Part shown: piece after piece, positions 50,576-51,882 of the stretch
Numbering within the stretch: the first letter of the stretch is position 1
Layout: the number at the start of each line of letters is the position of its first letter
From: an uncultured Pirellulaceae bacterium
GTDB lineage: Bacteria > Planctomycetota > Planctomycetia > Pirellulales > Pirellulaceae
Length of the DNA stretch: 51,882 bases
Assembly: GCA_937928555.1 (NCBI GenBank)
Contig: CALFWR010000010.1
Coordinates: forward strand, 1 to 51,882
Reading direction: 5' to 3'
Notes under the pieces: generated by a model
Databases searched by the model: none
What the model was told of the DNA's origin: nothing
The model's input: the letters and a program-made list of their open reading frames with translations, nothing else
Translations under genes and position numbers: made by a program

Positions 50576-51661
50576 ATGAGCACTTTTTTCGTTCGCAAAA
50601 TTTCTCTCGCCGCGTTGATCGCGATCGCTCTGGCGATACCCGCTGTCGCCCAGGAAGACATTGTCCTGCTCAACAAGGACGGTGAAAAAGTCGGCGTCGC
50701 GCCACAGGTCGACGAGAAAAAAACACCGCCGGTCGTTGTCCAGCAGCAAAAGCAGCAGCCACAGGGAGCTGACAGGAAACCCGGCTCTACCAGTGCCACG
50801 CTCGCCAACGGCGTCATCACGATCACAAACGCCGATGGCACCATCGAAGAAATCAATCTTGGTGACGCCCGCAGCGTCACCGTCACCCGCTCATCGCAGA
50901 TGGTTGACGAAAACGGCAAACGGAAAATGAAAGCCGTCAGCAAGGCCATCGTGATTGGTCCCGATGGAGTCCGCCGCGAGATCACACTCGGTGATAACCT
51001 CGGCGGCAGTCCGGTCCGCACCGTCAAAACTCCCAAGACATGGATGATCGGGCTTAGCTGTAGCCCCGTTCCGGCACTCACCGCCGCACAGCTCAAGCTT
51101 GAAGCGAACACGGGCCTGGCGGTAACGCGTGTCCTCGATGGCGGCGCGGGGCAGTCCGCCGGCGTCCAAGTCAACGACATCCTCCTGTTTGTCGATCAAT
51201 CCACCCTCGGCACCAACCGCGAGCTTACTGACGCTGTCAACGAAGCCGGTAAAAATGAACAGCGGCTGTCTCTGACCTTGCTTCGTGCTGGTGAGGAAAT
51301 GACGGTCTCGGTCACTCCTACAGAACGCGAAGGTGTTCAGCAAATGATGATGGCGATTGGACCAGAGGGTTTCGGTGGCTTTGGCGGCGCTCGCGGACTT
51401 TTTGTTCCCGAACTGCCCGAATTCGACATGGAGTTCAGACAGTTCGGCCCCGGGCTGATCATTGACCCTGAAGGAGAAAGACGCCTTGGCTTTACTCCTA
51501 CCCCAGCAATGAAAGAGATGCGGGAACGTATTGAAAAGATGCAAGTGGAAATGCGTGCCCCGGCAATGAAAGAAATGCGGGAACGTATTGAAAAGATGCA
51601 GGCGGAAATGCGTGCCGAATTGGAAGCCCTCCGCGATCGTGTCCGCGAAAATGGCAAATAA
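50576..51661 (+). CDS. Exported PDZ-domain protein with coiled-coil tail
   Basis: 361 aa from ATG 50576 (GGAG upstream at suitable distance). Signal peptide MSTFFVRKISLAALIAIALAIPAVAQ. A beta-strand region (about 70-120, GVITITNADGTIEEINLGD) precedes a PDZ domain (about 150-250: LEANTGLAVTRVLDGGAGQSAGVQVNDILLFVDQ, REDTDAVNEAG-like end). The C-terminus is a coiled coil made of an internal duplication: MKEMRERIEKMQVEMRAP then MKEMRERIEKMQAEMRAE. No serine-protease motif is seen. It is probably a periplasmic adaptor in the sigma/anti-sigma circuit upstream, but the link is inferred from gene order. Confidence 0.82.
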   Translation: MSTFFVRKISLAALIAIALAIPAVAQEDIVLLNKDGEKVGVAPQVDEKKTPPVVVQQQKQQPQGADRKPGSTSATLANGVITITNADGTIEEINLGDARSVTVTRSSQMVDENGKRKMKAVSKAIVIGPDGVRREITLGDNLGGSPVRTVKTPKTWMIGLSCSPVPALTAAQLKLEANTGLAVTRVLDGGAGQSAGVQVNDILLFVDQSTLGTNRELTDAVNEAGKNEQRLSLTLLRAGEEMTVSVTPTEREGVQQMMMAIGPEGFGGFGGARGLFVPELPEFDMEFRQFGPGLIIDPEGERRLGFTPTPAMKEMRERIEKMQVEMRAPAMKEMRERIEKMQAEMRAELEALRDRVRENGK

Positions 51662-51699
51662 ACCCGATTGATTCACAACCGAACGTTGGCTCATTTCAA

Positions 51700-51882
51700 C
51701 CCGGATTACTCACAAGGCGTGGGCGTCAGAATCAGTTGAGACAGTGGTCCGCGACTCTGATGCGATGAAACGATCGCTGTGGTTTTCATCTACCGGATGA
51801 TTTACATTTCTTGTTGAATTTCAGCTTTTCCCTTGCTCCTGTTGGCCAGACGTAGAATCAACGCCCGTCGTCGTGAATAATC
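51700..51882 (+). mobile_element. MITE family 1, copy cut by the right window edge
   Basis: Begins CCCGGATTACTCACAAGG and continues with the full family-1 interior to the edge, lacking only the last few bases. The left flank TTCAA fits N-T-N-A-N. A degraded end-like sequence (ACCCGATTGATTCACAACCG) lies just before it at 51662-51681, directly behind the stop of the PDZ gene. Confidence 0.9.

Overview
The window looks like chromosome from a planctomycete, most likely a Pirellulales-type bacterium. The grounds are a DUF1559 (H-X9-DG) prepilin-like protein, several PEP-CTERM secreted proteins, a CvpA-like protein and GspE-type ATPases in a planctomycete style, a small-genome-context sigma/anti-sigma/PDZ operon, and moderately GC-rich coding DNA with many short palindromic repeats. 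No rRNA, tRNA or CRISPR array was seen. The species cannot be named from the sequence alone.

Layout. 1-2132 is the 5' part of a large unrecognised gene that runs off the left edge. 2401-7297 holds small housekeeping and hypothetical genes (DUF2007-like membrane protein, ankyrin protein, Nudix hydrolase, TPM-domain protein). 7298-11038 is a three-gene minus-strand operon: two back-to-back GspE/PilB-like proteins that have both lost the Walker A lysine and the Walker B/His motifs, then a CvpA-like membrane protein. 11524-14405 carries two PEP-CTERM proteins, one a metzincin-type zinc protease. 15191-16393 is an intact PilT ATPase. 16938-18039 is prfB with a programmed +1 frameshift. 18311-20909 holds a VOC protein, an ALDH7-type dehydrogenase and a membrane protein. 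21168-23050 is a DUF1559 pseudopilin with an overlapping partner gene. 23971-31628 runs leftward with SUI1, a nitroreductase fusion, a CocE-type hydrolase, an FMN glutamate-synthase-like protein, a Ycf48/BNR-like protein and pheA. 31975-34116 is a prolyl oligopeptidase. 34333-36204 is a DUF11-repeat exported protein. 36519-39677 is an L-fucose (L-fuconate) oxidative catabolic cassette. 39858-43925 holds a BlaI-type repressor, a diguanylate cyclase, PepD and a membrane protein. 44016-49063 has RegB- and RegA-like two-component genes separated by a PEP-CTERM gene and a BCCT transporter. 49198-51661 is a sigma factor, anti-sigma-like protein and PDZ protein operon.

The most striking feature is a repeat landscape laid over these ordinary genes. 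A roughly 187-bp MITE-like element with 16-bp terminal inverted repeats (CCCGGATTATTCACGA) occurs nine times, and a sister family with related ends occurs three more times. Five copies have perfect 5-bp target duplications. All family-1 flanks fit N-T-N-A-N, a target that always contains TAA or TGA on one strand. In five places the target is exactly the stop codon of the adjacent gene, so the element sits against the gene end without damaging it. In addition there are hairpin-forming GGCCGGTTCCCACCGGCC repeats (two tandem arrays plus singletons), a shorter GGCACRCTCCGYGTGCC hairpin, and a 200-bp dispersed repeat in two copies.
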